A DNA stretch of 64,000 nucleotides, taken from assembly GCF_001187725.1 (NCBI RefSeq), contig NZ_LGIQ01000009.1, positions 442,859 through 506,858 on the forward strand. The letters run 5' to 3'. Of this stretch, positions 9,106 through 17,154 are shown piece by piece (positions within the stretch are counted from its first letter, which is position 1; the number at the start of each line of letters is the position of its first letter). Made by a program: the position numbers and the translations under genes. Source of the stretch: Brevibacillus reuszeri (GTDB lineage: Bacteria > Bacillota > Bacilli > Brevibacillales > Brevibacillaceae). The notes beneath the pieces are model-generated. The model did not search any database. It was not told where the DNA came from and was given only the letters and a program-made list of their open reading frames with translations.

Positions 9106-10707
9106 TTATTGCTGCTTTTTCAACTTGATGTCTTGAATAACAATTTTTTTATAAGGATTTACTTTAAACCCCTCTATATCGCGATACGCAGTAATCCTCT
9201 CTCTTGCAAACAATGGTACCCAAGGAGATTCTGTAACCAATAATTCTTGTACTCTCTCATATACCGCCATTCGTGCCTTTTCATCCATTGTTTGCCTTCC
9301 TTTGATAAGCAGTTCTTCCAATTCCGGCGTACTGAAAAGACGGGTTGGAATGTCTTTGCCAAACAAGATGTAAAGGATATCCGGATCAGACCAACCGTAT
9401 TGCCAAAGAATAAGATCATGCATTTTTTTAGATTCATTTGTACGAATCGTCGAATCATCCTGAACAGTAATTCTCAAGTCAATTCCGACTTCTTTTAACT
9501 GATTTTGTAAGATCTGAGCAATCCTCTGCATTACAGGCTCTTCCGTTAAAAGTAGTTCAATAGATAACTGCTTACCCTCTTTAACCAGAACCCCATTGCC
9601 ATTCACATTGCTCCAACCAGCGTCATGTAACAATTGTTTTGCTTGTTCAACATTTCTTGTGTACATTTGTTCTGCCATTTTCTCGACTTTTTCACTGTAG
9701 CCAGGTATAGTAGGAGATAGTGGTCCATACATAGGCTTTGCATAGCCTTCCATCGCATATTGGACGATCTGGTTACGATCAATAGCTAAATTAATTGCCT
9801 TCCTTACCTTTGGATCTTGAAAGAGTGGTTTGTCGTTGTTGATTGCTAAATAGGTAAGACCATTGTCAAGAAGTTTGTGAAGCTGTACACCAGACGTATT
9901 CTCTAACGTTTTGACTGAGCTTGGTGGCACATCTAGCATGATTTGAATATTTCCTTGATTAAATTCAAGCATTCTTGTGTTTTCATCCTTGATGAATCGA
10001 AAAACTACCTTGTCTACGTTGGTTCCACCCTTGTTTTCAGCATCGCTTGGTCCCCAGTTGTATTGCTCATTTTTTACGAAAGTAATAGAATCACCTCGTA
10101 TCCATTTCTCGAAGAGTAGAGGTCCCGTGCCTGAAGGTTTATTCCCGAATTTGTCGCCTTCACTTTTAAGTGCCGCTGGATCTAATGGAGATAAATATAT
10201 CGATGTCAAGCCAGCAATGAAAGGTGCATACGGTTCACTAAAATTAACGATTAGCGTTGACTTATCACTAGCCTCGACTCCTGTAATAGGGCCAGCAAGA
10301 AAATTAACAGGAGACTGCTTGATAAACCGTTCCATAGATGCCTTAACTGACTCAGCTGTTAGCTCTTCACCAGAATGAAATTTTACATTTTCACGTAGAT
10401 GGAAGGTCCATGATTTCCCATCGTCTGCTATCGTGTAATCTTTTACTAGACCTGGAATGATGCTTCCATCCATATCGCGACCAATTAGATAGTCGAACAA
10501 ATGTACATTCGCATTATCTACCCAGGTTGTTTTTTGCACATCTAGTGTATCTGGTTCCCTAACAGATGAGATGACAAGCTCCCCTCCATTAGTGGCTTTT
10601 GATGCATCTTGACTTTTCGGAGTAGTATCTTCCGTTGAGCAACCTGTGAGTACAAGTAGAAACAGAAATATGATCCATATTTTATGATTTTCTAACATAT
10701 CTTTCAC
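9106..10707 (-). CDS. Peptide-binding lipoprotein, DppA/OppA-like (SBP family 5)
   Basis: This extracellular solute-binding protein has about 533 residues, a hydrophobic signal (IWIIFLFLLVL) and lipobox LTGC, so it is a diacylglyceryl-anchored lipoprotein. The body carries the family-5 signature region (LRENVKFHSGEELTAESV) and the usual two-lobe layout. The GTG at 10707 has GAGAGG nine bases upstream, which fits better than the ATG at 10716 that abuts the motif. It delivers substrate to the DppBC-like permease encoded next. Specificity cannot be read from the sequence; the racemase and peptidase neighbours suggest acylated amino acids or short peptides. Confidence 0.9.
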   Translation of the reverse strand: MKDMLENHKIWIIFLFLLVLTGCSTEDTTPKSQDASKATNGGELVISSVREPDTLDVQKTTWVDNANVHLFDYLIGRDMDGSIIPGLVKDYTIADDGKSWTFHLRENVKFHSGEELTAESVKASMERFIKQSPVNFLAGPITGVEASDKSTLIVNFSEPYAPFIAGLTSIYLSPLDPAALKSEGDKFGNKPSGTGPLLFEKWIRGDSITFVKNEQYNWGPSDAENKGGTNVDKVVFRFIKDENTRMLEFNQGNIQIMLDVPPSSVKTLENTSGVQLHKLLDNGLTYLAINNDKPLFQDPKVRKAINLAIDRNQIVQYAMEGYAKPMYGPLSPTIPGYSEKVEKMAEQMYTRNVEQAKQLLHDAGWSNVNGNGVLVKEGKQLSIELLLTEEPVMQRIAQILQNQLKEVGIDLRITVQDDSTIRTNESKKMHDLILWQYGWSDPDILYILFGKDIPTRLFSTPELEELLIKGRQTMDEKARMAVYERVQELLVTESPWVPLFARERITAYRDIEGFKVNPYKKIVIQDIKLKKQQ

Positions 10708-10749
10708 TTGTCTCATCCTCTCAGTCTGTTTTATGGCTGGGAAGCGTTG

Positions 10750-11874
10750 TTATGCATGAAAAACCTCTGAATAGAGCGAATTTTTCTCGATTTTTTCATA
10801 GTTAGGCTCATAACCAATTCCCGGTTTATCAAGTAATGTAATAACTCCATTGTGAGGGGTTACCTCGGGGTCTATAATGTCTTCCTCCCAATAGTTTTTT
10901 GATCCAGCCGTATCACCAGGGAAGATAAAATTGTCCAAAGTCGTCATGGCAATGTTATGTGCTCGTCCAATTCCCGACTCCATCATTCCGCCACACCAGA
11001 CCGGAACATTCTGCTTTTTGCAAAGGTCGTGAATTCTCTTAGCTTCGGTCAATCCTCCGACACGTCCGATTTTGATGTTGATGATCTTACAACTTCTAAG
11101 CTCAATCGCTTTTCGGGCATCTTCTACAGAATGAATACTTTCGTCGAGGCAAATCGGCGTTTTTAGCTTTTTTTGAAGAGTAGAATGATCGATGATATCA
11201 TCATGTGCGAGTGGTTGCTCAATCATCGTCAAGTCAAATCGATCCAATTCTTGCAATAGGTCGCTATGTGCCAAAGTATAAGCGGAGTTTGCATCTGCCA
11301 TTAGCTGAATATTGGGAAATTTATTTCGAATAGCCTCCATTACGGCAAGATCCCATCCAGGTTTTATCTTCACTTTTATCCTCTTATAGCCCAAATCGAG
11401 GTTTTTGTGAATGACATCCAAAAGTTTAGGAATCGAAGCTTCAATCCCAATACTTATCCCCACCTCTACTTCTTTCTTCGTCCCTCCAAGGGCTTGTGCC
11501 AAACTGACTCCTTTGCGCTTGGCAAACAAGTCCCAAACAGCCCCTTCCAATGCGGATTTTGCCATGTTATTCCGCCGTACTTTTTGAAAAATAGTGGACA
11601 CATCGGATGGATCTTCCAGGTGCGTACCTATCAGCATGGGAATGAGGTGTTCTTTAAGCATTTGCCAGTTTCCTTTTACTGTCTCTTCACTGTACCAAGG
11701 AAGGACCATCGCCACAGATTCCCCCCATCCTATCACTCCATTCTCGTCCATGATTTTGACTAAAATAAATTCCTTATCTGTTACCGTTCCAAAGCTTGCC
11801 GTAAAAGGTTGTTTCAATTGCAGTTTCATGTAGTGTAAGATAACTCTCTTTATTTGCATCTCGAATAGCCCCAT
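10750..11874 (-). CDS. Enolase-superfamily N-acylamino-acid racemase / OSBS-like enzyme
   Basis: This 374-residue enzyme has the two catalytic lysines of the muconate-lactonising subgroup: the KxK motif K167-V-K169 and K268 in NIKIGRVGG. Metal ligands are D194 (ADANS), E219 (IEQPL) and D244 (LDES). The C-terminal [13 protein letters not shown] and the following WEEDIIDP block closely resemble N-succinylamino-acid racemase / o-succinylbenzoate synthase enzymes, not Ala-Glu dipeptide epimerases. Men genes are absent nearby, while an M20 peptidase and a transporter are present. Racemisation of N-acyl amino acids followed by deacylation is therefore the best inference. Start choice is uncertain because no strong ribosome site precedes the ATGs. 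Confidence 0.8.
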   Translation of the reverse strand: MGLFEMQIKRVILHYMKLQLKQPFTASFGTVTDKEFILVKIMDENGVIGWGESVAMVLPWYSEETVKGNWQMLKEHLIPMLIGTHLEDPSDVSTIFQKVRRNNMAKSALEGAVWDLFAKRKGVSLAQALGGTKKEVEVGISIGIEASIPKLLDVIHKNLDLGYKRIKVKIKPGWDLAVMEAIRNKFPNIQLMADANSAYTLAHSDLLQELDRFDLTMIEQPLAHDDIIDHSTLQKKLKTPICLDESIHSVEDARKAIELRSCKIINIKIGRVGGLTEAKRIHDLCKKQNVPVWCGGMMESGIGRAHNIAMTTLDNFIFPGDTAGSKNYWEEDIIDPEVTPHNGVITLLDKPGIGYEPNYEKIEKNSLYSEVFHA

Positions 11875-11886
11875 TCATCCAGAAAT

Positions 11887-12744
11887 TTATTCTTCCATTA
11901 TCGTTCTGTAAATCTCGAAATTGTGTTCATACTCCAGTATTCTTTGCCTGACTTGCTCTGAATCAATCACAGACATACCAGCAACAATTGCATGAAGCAA
12001 TACAAAAAGTGGCGGAGTAACATCGAGTGTAGAGGAATCCGTACTTGGAACCTGCAGCACGATATCAGCGTTTTGGCTGACTGGTGCCAGAACATCATCG
12101 GTAATAGCAACGATATAAGCTCCCTTGTTTTTAGCTAGCCTTACAATATCCAGTGTTTCTTTGCTGTATCTTTTAAATGAAAAGGCGATCAGTACCCATT
12201 GTTTATCCATTCGTGATGATAATTGGACAATATCATCCGTATTCTGGTTATACACCTGGGCATCCTCACAGAGCATACGTAAGCTGAATGCCAGCCAATG
12301 TGCCGGTGCATATGATGACCGCAAGCCTACTGTAAGGACTTTTTTTGATTTGCTAATGCTTTGCAAAACTTTCTCAAATGCTGTTTCTGAAATAGTTCCA
12401 AGCATCCCCTCGATTCGGCCCAAACTTTCTTTTACCACTTCGGTAAAAAAATGCTGATTATTTTTAAAACGTTTGGCGGTTTCCTGATGATGTGTAAGCG
12501 CATTCTTTTCATTTCGTAGCTGCTCGGCAAACACTTCTTTTTGTAATTGACTGAAACCGCTATACTCCAATGCGTAGCAGAACCGTATAATAGTTGTCTC
12601 GCTAACACCGATCTGTTCCCCTACACTCGATGCCGTATTATTCATAAACAGTTCTGGGTTTTCCAGAAGATGTTCTGCCACCTTTTTTTGTTGCTTAGTT
12701 AACTGAGCATACTGTGTTCGAATTTTTTCTCGTATCGTAACCAT
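11887..12744 (-). CDS. MurR/RpiR-family transcriptional regulator
   Basis: This 285-residue regulator has an N-terminal RpiR-type helix-turn-helix (residues about 1-77, including ASSVGEQIGVSETTIIRFC) and a C-terminal SIS sugar-phosphate-binding domain (about 100-260) with VGLRSSYAP and a serine-rich ligand loop. RpiR proteins usually sense phosphosugars or amino-sugar metabolites; MurR senses MurNAc-6-phosphate. It is the first gene of the leftward operon and probably autoregulates it through the palindrome at 12797-12809. The ligand here is unknown. Confidence 0.88.
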   Translation of the reverse strand: MVTIREKIRTQYAQLTKQQKKVAEHLLENPELFMNNTASSVGEQIGVSETTIIRFCYALEYSGFSQLQKEVFAEQLRNEKNALTHHQETAKRFKNNQHFFTEVVKESLGRIEGMLGTISETAFEKVLQSISKSKKVLTVGLRSSYAPAHWLAFSLRMLCEDAQVYNQNTDDIVQLSSRMDKQWVLIAFSFKRYSKETLDIVRLAKNKGAYIVAITDDVLAPVSQNADIVLQVPSTDSSTLDVTPPLFVLLHAIVAGMSVIDSEQVRQRILEYEHNFEIYRTIMEE

Positions 12745-12796
12745 TTTTCGTCTAAATCCCCCTGGAGAAGTTTCGGTTCTTTTTTTATTTCATTTT

Positions 12797-12809
12797 GAAG
12801 TTTTACTTC
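12797..12809. promoter_or_regulatory. Candidate RpiR operator
   Basis: A perfect inverted repeat, GAAGT-N3-ACTTC, lies just downstream of the predicted -10 of the operon promoter and upstream of the regulator gene. A further GAAACTTC half-like site follows about 30 bases closer to the gene. Position and symmetry suggest autorepression; no binding evidence is available. Confidence 0.4.
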
Positions 12810-12817
12810 TTTTTGCT

Positions 12818-12846
12818 ATTCTAAATAAACCAGGATAAAAGATCAA
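12818..12846 (-). promoter_or_regulatory. Sigma-A promoter of the RpiR-racemase-Dpp operon
   Basis: On the reverse strand TTGATC (12846-12841), a 17-base spacer and TAGAAT (12823-12818) form a good sigma-A promoter about 75 bases before the RpiR gene. No other convincing promoter is seen inside the tightly spaced operon. Confidence 0.6.
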
Positions 12847-12889
12847 GTGTTTTTCTTAACTAGAATCAGGTTGATAGGATCGAGCTCTT

Positions 12890-12930
12890 TAAAAAACAAA
12901 AAGGCGCTTCTGTCACCCAAGCACCTTCTT
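12890..12930 (-). terminator. Terminator of XRE-cupin gene
   Basis: A nine-pair stem (AAGGTGCTT with AAGCGCCTT on the reverse strand) is followed by TTTTTGTTTTTT just after the XRE-cupin stop. Confidence 0.8.
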
Positions 12931-12944
12931 CTATATCTATTTAG

Positions 12945-13499
12945 TTAAAAAGAAGGTGGTGTAACTGCGAATATAACAACCACGTTCTGATCAAACGCAT
13001 TTTCCCACTTATGTTTCATATGCGGCGGTATTCTTACACTATCCCCCTTACTCAAAATATGAACTTCATCATTTAAATACAGCTTTACCTCCCCTTCTAG
13101 AACAAAAGCTGCTTCCTCTCCTACATGTTCCATTAATGCCTCAGAAGATTGAGTTCCAGGTGTCAATTTCATTAAAGCATACTCGATTGCCCCGTTTAAA
13201 TCAGGAGATAATAGCTCATATGAAATATGTTCACATTCGGGAAGAATCATTTTTTTTCGATGATTGGATCGCACAATCAAATTTTTTGTGTGTTCCTGCT
13301 CCAGAAAGAAGTTAAAAACCGGAACCTCTAATACTTTAGCAATTAACTTCAGTGTATGAATAGAAGGGTTTGCTAATCCTCGTTCAATTTGGCTTAGCAA
13401 TGAAGGCGTCACTACTACCAGATCTGCTAGTTGGCGGATGTTTAATCCTTTCTTCTTCCTGTATTCTTGTATTTTTTGCCCTACATGAATGTCATTCAT
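12945..13499 (-). CDS. XRE-family regulator with cupin domain
   Basis: This 184-residue protein has an N-terminal lambda-repressor-like helix-turn-helix (about residues 7-62, IRQLADLVVVTPSLLSQIERG). A C-terminal cupin follows (about 105-180, with EHVGEEAAFVLEGEVKLYL and GDSVRIPPHMKHKW). Such regulators sense small metabolites through the cupin pocket and often control a divergent catabolic gene. The gene starts 155 bases from, and divergently to, the D-serine dehydratase gene, making that gene the likely target. Confidence 0.85.
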   Translation of the reverse strand: MNDIHVGQKIQEYRKKKGLNIRQLADLVVVTPSLLSQIERGLANPSIHTLKLIAKVLEVPVFNFFLEQEHTKNLIVRSNHRKKMILPECEHISYELLSPDLNGAIEYALMKLTPGTQSSEALMEHVGEEAAFVLEGEVKLYLNDEVHILSKGDSVRIPPHMKHKWENAFDQNVVVIFAVTPPSF

Positions 13500-13553
13500 A
13501 ATAAATACGCTGCTCCTCGAAATTAATTTCAGTTGTAATTGAAGTAAATTGTA

Positions 13554-13581
13554 TTGACTTTTATTAAATACATTTTAACAT
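13554..13581 (+). promoter_or_regulatory. Promoter of D-serine dehydratase gene
   Basis: TTGACT at 13554-13559, a 16-base spacer and TAACAT at 13576-13581 precede the gene by about 70 bases. An imperfect TTTCA/TGAA inverted repeat just upstream (about 13527-13545) lies between the two divergent genes and could be the XRE-cupin operator. Confidence 0.5.
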
Positions 13582-13653
13582 AAAGAGAATCACGTAATAC
13601 CTTTTTTATGTAATCGTACTCCAAAAACATGTAAAGAAGAGGGGAAGTTACCG

Positions 13654-15033
13654 ATGCCAACGGATCACACAGTAGCAGGGAAATCGATTTTACAATGGCA
13701 ACGAGAATATCCGATATTAGAAGATGTAGTGTCAGTAAAAGAAGTATTTTGGATAAATGACAAGTATAATGCATCAAGCATTGATACTCTTTCCATTGAT
13801 GAAAATGATGTGAATGATGCTGAGGAAAGATGGCAACGATTTGCACCTTATCTTGCTAAGGTTTTTGTAGAAACCCAAAGCATGAACGGCATCATCGAAT
13901 CTCCTTTGGTACCTATTCCCCATATGCAGCGCTATCTTGAAAAAAAGTATCAGCAACCACTTCCTGGGAAGCTATGGTTAAAATGTGATAGCCACCTCCC
14001 TATTTCGGGATCGATTAAAGCCAGAGGTGGGATATATGAGGTTCTCAAGCATGCAGAGGATCTTTTGTTTAAGCATAAACTGTTAACCGCTCAGGATGAT
14101 TACTCTATTTTAGATACTAAGAAGTTCAAAGACTTTTTTTCGCAATATTCGATCGCTGTAGGATCTACCGGTAACCTGGGACTGAGTATTGGAGTCATGA
14201 GTGCAAAAATTGGTTTTAACGTGACTGTTCATATGTCAGAAGACGCAAAGCAATGGAAAAAGGACTTGCTCAGAGAAAAAGGCGTTACTGTCATTGAGCA
14301 TCGATCAGACTATAGTAAAGCGGTTGAAGAAGGAAGAAAACAAGCAGAAACAGATCCAGATTGCTACTTTATTGATGACGAAAATTCAAAGGACTTATTT
14401 TTAGGGTACGCTGTAGCAGCAATTCGATTAAAAGATCAATTAGATGCAGCTGGCGTTATTGTAGATAAAGACCACCCTTTATTCGTATATCTTCCGTGCG
14501 GTGTTGGCGGTGGTCCAGGAGGCGTTGCTTTTGGCTTAAAATTGATATACGGGGAACATGTGCACTGCTTCTTTGCTGAACCAACCCACTCTCCATGCAT
14601 GCTGCTGGGGTTGTTAACAGAATTACATGATCAAGTATCTGTTCAGGATTTTGGGATAGATAACAAGACTGACGCGGATGGTCTTGCAGTAGGACGGCCT
14701 TCTCGATTTGTAGGGAAAGTAATCGAAAGCTTATTGAGTGGAATTTTTACAATTGAAGATGATGAATTATATATTTTACTACATGCTCTTAGTAACTCCG
14801 AAAATATTGACCTTGAACCATCTGCATTAGCTGGAATGCTAGGAACCGTCAAACTGCATCATACAAGAGTTGGTCAGGAATATATATCTGCAAATGCATT
14901 AGAAGGAAGCTTGGAAAATGGCACACATATTGTTTGGGCAACAGGCGGAAGCTTGGTTCCAAGAGAAATAATGGAAGACTATTATAACAAAGGCTTACAT
15001 TTATCAACACTGAAAGATTCACTTACGGAATAA
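13654..15033 (+). CDS. dsdA: D-serine ammonia-lyase (dehydratase)
   Basis: This 459-residue PLP enzyme of fold type II converts D-serine to pyruvate and ammonia. The PLP-binding lysine is K122 in SGSIKARGG, the cofactor-phosphate region is GSTGNLGLS, and the glycine loop CGVGGGPGG follows. The length and the N-terminal segment before the fold match DsdA rather than L-threonine dehydratases. AGAGGGG precedes the ATG. It detoxifies or catabolises D-serine, in keeping with the D-amino-acid theme of the neighbouring racemase operon. The divergent XRE-cupin gene replaces the LysR-type DsdC used in enterobacteria. Confidence 0.92.
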   Translation: MPTDHTVAGKSILQWQREYPILEDVVSVKEVFWINDKYNASSIDTLSIDENDVNDAEERWQRFAPYLAKVFVETQSMNGIIESPLVPIPHMQRYLEKKYQQPLPGKLWLKCDSHLPISGSIKARGGIYEVLKHAEDLLFKHKLLTAQDDYSILDTKKFKDFFSQYSIAVGSTGNLGLSIGVMSAKIGFNVTVHMSEDAKQWKKDLLREKGVTVIEHRSDYSKAVEEGRKQAETDPDCYFIDDENSKDLFLGYAVAAIRLKDQLDAAGVIVDKDHPLFVYLPCGVGGGPGGVAFGLKLIYGEHVHCFFAEPTHSPCMLLGLLTELHDQVSVQDFGIDNKTDADGLAVGRPSRFVGKVIESLLSGIFTIEDDELYILLHALSNSENIDLEPSALAGMLGTVKLHHTRVGQEYISANALEGSLENGTHIVWATGGSLVPREIMEDYYNKGLHLSTLKDSLTE

Positions 15034-15046
15034 GATCGTTGAATCA

Positions 15047-15098
15047 AAGAAAAAGCGGACAAAGACTGTGAACAACACAGTCTGATCCGCTTTTTCTT
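15047..15098 (+). terminator. Terminator of dsdA
   Basis: A long stem (AAGAAAAAGCGGA with TCCGCTTTTTCTT) encloses an inner AGACTGTG/CACAGTCT stem. It lies 14 bases after the stop. Confidence 0.9.
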
Positions 15099-15382
15099 GT
15101 TCGCCCACCATAACAAGCGGGAACGTAAAGTCCAGGACTACCGGTGTTTTGCTGTCACTATTTTACTCTCAAACCCTTAGTTTGATAGTAGCTCCGTTTT
15201 AACTAATTCTATTTGAATGAACATTACCTTATTTTTGTTAGGGATTCTTTGCGACATGCATCAATCATACATTCTGCTTCTACAAAAAAACATCATTTGC
15301 TCTACCTTTTTGTTTAAATGTGTTATAAAATTGTATGGCTTCGCCGAAATTTCCTGTAAGATTGCTCATTTTTTAAATCAAA

Positions 15383-15412
15383 AGACCCAGGCTTTCTCGC
15401 TTGGGTCTCTTT
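15383..15412 (+). promoter_or_regulatory. Leader hairpin before MFS gene (possible attenuator)
   Basis: The stem AGACCCAgGC / GCtTGGGTCT is followed by a short pyrimidine tract, 50 bases before the MFS start and far beyond the dsdA terminator. It could attenuate transcription of the exporter. The T-tract is weak. Confidence 0.35.
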
Positions 15413-15462
15413 CATCCAAAAATTCAAAGCCGCATAAACTGCAGAAAGGTTGTATTCCATTC

Positions 15463-16659
15463 ATGGAGGAGCTATCTCATCTGACTACGAAGGAACAAGC
15501 TAAGAAGGAAACGTTTTCTATCTCTTTACTCTCTCTTACACTAGGTTCTTTTTCCATCGGCATGACTGAATTTGTCATCATGGGTCTTCTACCAAATGTA
15601 GCAGAGGATTTACAGGTCAGTATCTCATCAGCGGGCCAGCTGATTACCATGTATGCACTCGGGGTAGCCGTCGGTGCGCCTATCATGACAATCCTTACCA
15701 ACCGAATCCCCCAAAAGAGGCTGCTATGCCTGCTTATGGTTCTCTTTATTCTCGGTAACGGAATCTCTGTTTTTGCTCCCAGCTACTCTATATTGATGGC
15801 GGCACGTATGCTAACCGCTTTGACTCATGGGACATTTTTTGGAGTAGGGGCTGTCGTCGCCTCGAGTCTTGTGCCTCCTCACAAACGGGCCAGTGCCGTT
15901 TCCATTATGATGGCAGGTCTGACGATTGCTAATATTATTGGTGTTCCACTAGGTACATTTATCGGTCAACACATGGGCTGGCGATCCTCGTTCGGTTCTA
16001 TTGCCATTATGGGAATCATCGCATTGATTGGCATACTTATTTTCGTACCGCAAACCCGTCAAGAACAAGCGGGCAGCATTATTGGGCAAATCACCGCTCT
16101 TGTCAAACCAAAGCTCCTCCTTTACCTCCTTATCGGGGCACTAGGAAACGCAGGTCTATTCACCGTATTTACTTATATTGCGCCACTACTTATAAAAGTT
16201 ACTGGATTCGCAGAATATCATGTCACATGGATTCTTGTCCTCTTCGGCTGCGGGGTGACCATTGGAAATATCGTAGGCGGGAAACTGGCCGATTGGAAGC
16301 TGATGCCTTCCATACTCGGTCTATACTTCACCGTTTGTGTCATCCTCACCCTGTTTACGTTTACCGTTTATAGTCCAATAGCTGCCGTCGTGACCATTTT
16401 TCTATGGGGAGCTGCTTCCTTCGCAGTTTTTCCTGGTCTGCAAGTACGTGTGATGAGCCTAGCAGAGTCAGCACCTGCTCTTGCCTCTACCTCCAGCCAT
16501 TCTGCTGGTAATCTAGGAAATGCAGCTGGCGCTTTCATTGGGGGATGGGTGATTACTCATCTTTCAATCACTTCCCTCCCATGGGTCGGTGCTGTGCTCG
16601 TAGGACTGGCTCTGCTTTTAGGGATCGGTTCCTATATGGTTGAACGAAAGCTCGCTTGA
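15463..16659 (+). CDS. MFS transporter, AraJ/YdhP-type drug or sugar exporter family
   Basis: The protein has 398 residues from the ATG at 15463. Upstream in-frame sequence is not protein-like, and the first membrane helix (SLTLGSFSIGMTEFVIMGLLP) fits this start. Twelve membrane helices are visible, with the DHA1 features TEFVIMGLLPNVA in helix 1 and GxxxGxxxG-type helices. The loop 2-3 motif is degenerate (TNRIPQKRL). Relatives are proton-driven exporters of arabinose-type sugars, nucleosides or drugs; the substrate is not predictable. Spacing from AAAGG to the ATG is 13, longer than usual. Confidence 0.85.
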   Translation: MEELSHLTTKEQAKKETFSISLLSLTLGSFSIGMTEFVIMGLLPNVAEDLQVSISSAGQLITMYALGVAVGAPIMTILTNRIPQKRLLCLLMVLFILGNGISVFAPSYSILMAARMLTALTHGTFFGVGAVVASSLVPPHKRASAVSIMMAGLTIANIIGVPLGTFIGQHMGWRSSFGSIAIMGIIALIGILIFVPQTRQEQAGSIIGQITALVKPKLLLYLLIGALGNAGLFTVFTYIAPLLIKVTGFAEYHVTWILVLFGCGVTIGNIVGGKLADWKLMPSILGLYFTVCVILTLFTFTVYSPIAAVVTIFLWGAASFAVFPGLQVRVMSLAESAPALASTSSHSAGNLGNAAGAFIGGWVITHLSITSLPWVGAVLVGLALLLGIGSYMVERKLA

Positions 16660-16696
16660 AAGAGATAATTCTTATATTTTGAAACAGCCAAGAATT

Positions 16697-16725
16697 AAAA
16701 CCAGCTTTTCACAGCTGGTTTTTTT
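16697..16725 (+). terminator. Terminator of MFS gene
   Basis: AAAACCAGCT-loop-AGCTGGTTTTTTT lies 40 bases after the stop. Its 3' arm runs into the 47-bp repeat shared with the ypsA 3' end. Confidence 0.85.
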
Positions 16726-16759
16726 GTTTAGAAATAGTCATTGTATAATTCTTGCTGCT
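16713..16759 (+). repeat. 47-bp direct repeat, copy 1 (displaced 3' end of ypsA-like gene)
   Basis: These 47 bases match 36107-36153 with one mismatch in the same orientation. In the second copy the sequence is the last ten codons, stop and downstream flank of the ypsA-like gene (QQELYNDYF then stop). Here no gene body precedes it. The two copies bracket 19.4 kb. Confidence 0.85.
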
Positions 16760-16854
16760 ATTTTTCTCTGCAAAGACTCAAAGGTTCGCTCTCTTCCCTC
16801 TTCCCTCTTCACGCGGTGAAAAACTTGTTCAGAAGATTCTGCCCGAAAACAGCG

Positions 16855-16890
16855 AAAGCGAGGTTCCACGTATGGTGGTTCCTCGCTTCC
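16855..16890 (-). terminator. Strong hairpin downstream of small hydrophobic ORF
   Basis: On the reverse strand AAGCGAGG / CCTCGCTT with an inner CCAC/GTGG stem lies about 25 bases after the stop of the 24-codon ORF. It is followed by a moderately T-rich stretch. It looks like a terminator or stabilising 3' hairpin of a short mRNA. Confidence 0.55.
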
Positions 16891-16910
16891 CAGTGGTATG
16901 AAAGTTCTCT

Positions 16911-16985
16911 CTACCTGGTTGCCAGTTCGATGATCATCACAATGAGCATGAGTAACTGGATGAGAATATCCATATTCATTCTCAT
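16911..16985 (-). CDS. 24-residue hydrophobic peptide, possible type I toxin-like small protein
   Basis: An ATG at 16985 is preceded by a perfect AGGAGGG eight bases upstream and opens a 24-codon frame. Nearly all of it is one membrane-spanning stretch (DILIQLLMLIVMIIELA), ending in TR and a TAG. A strong hairpin follows. Size, hydrophobicity and perfect ribosome site resemble the holin-like or TxpA-type toxins of type I toxin-antitoxin systems, but the sequence does not clearly belong to a named family. A TATAAT on the opposite strand at about 16744 could start an antisense RNA. It may instead be a fortuitous ORF. Confidence 0.4.
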   Translation of the reverse strand: MRMNMDILIQLLMLIVMIIELATR

Positions 16986-17154
16986 TTTTGTTCCCTCCTG
17001 ACAAAGTAGATGCCCTTCCTCCTGGCCTCTCCATCATAGAGAAGAACTTCACGTTTCCCCATTTCCATCGTACTGGTAGACTTTTCAATTTATTCTTGCT
17101 GTTTTACAAAAGGAAGCTCTTTTTTTATGAAAGAATGTACCATTTACAGTCAGG

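Larger units (their letters stand above)
15034..15462. other. Intergenic region upstream of MFS gene
   Basis: It holds the dsdA terminator (15047-15098) and a second GC-rich hairpin (15383-15412) close to the MFS gene. An open frame continues upstream of the MFS start to 15217, but that part is not protein-like and reads through the hairpin. Confidence 0.5.
16660..17154. other. Intergenic region between MFS and GS-like genes
   Basis: It holds the MFS terminator, repeat copy 1, a hairpin (16855-16890) and a small hydrophobic ORF (16911-16985, reverse strand). A 116-codon reverse frame overlaps all of this but has no protein-like composition. Confidence 0.5.

Noticed and set aside
10750..11874. 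Calling this an L-Ala-D/L-Glu (dipeptide) epimerase
   Set aside because: The C-terminal [13 protein letters not shown] and WEEDI block matches the N-acylamino-acid racemase/OSBS branch better.
15217..15462. 82-codon N-terminal extension of the MFS protein
   Set aside because: Cysteine-rich, non-conserved sequence reading through a hairpin; the first membrane helix begins after the ATG at 15463.
16738..17088. 116-codon reverse frame beside the GS-like gene
   Set aside because: Charged, low-complexity translation covering a hairpin and the ypsA repeat; the 24-codon ORF in another frame has the ribosome site.
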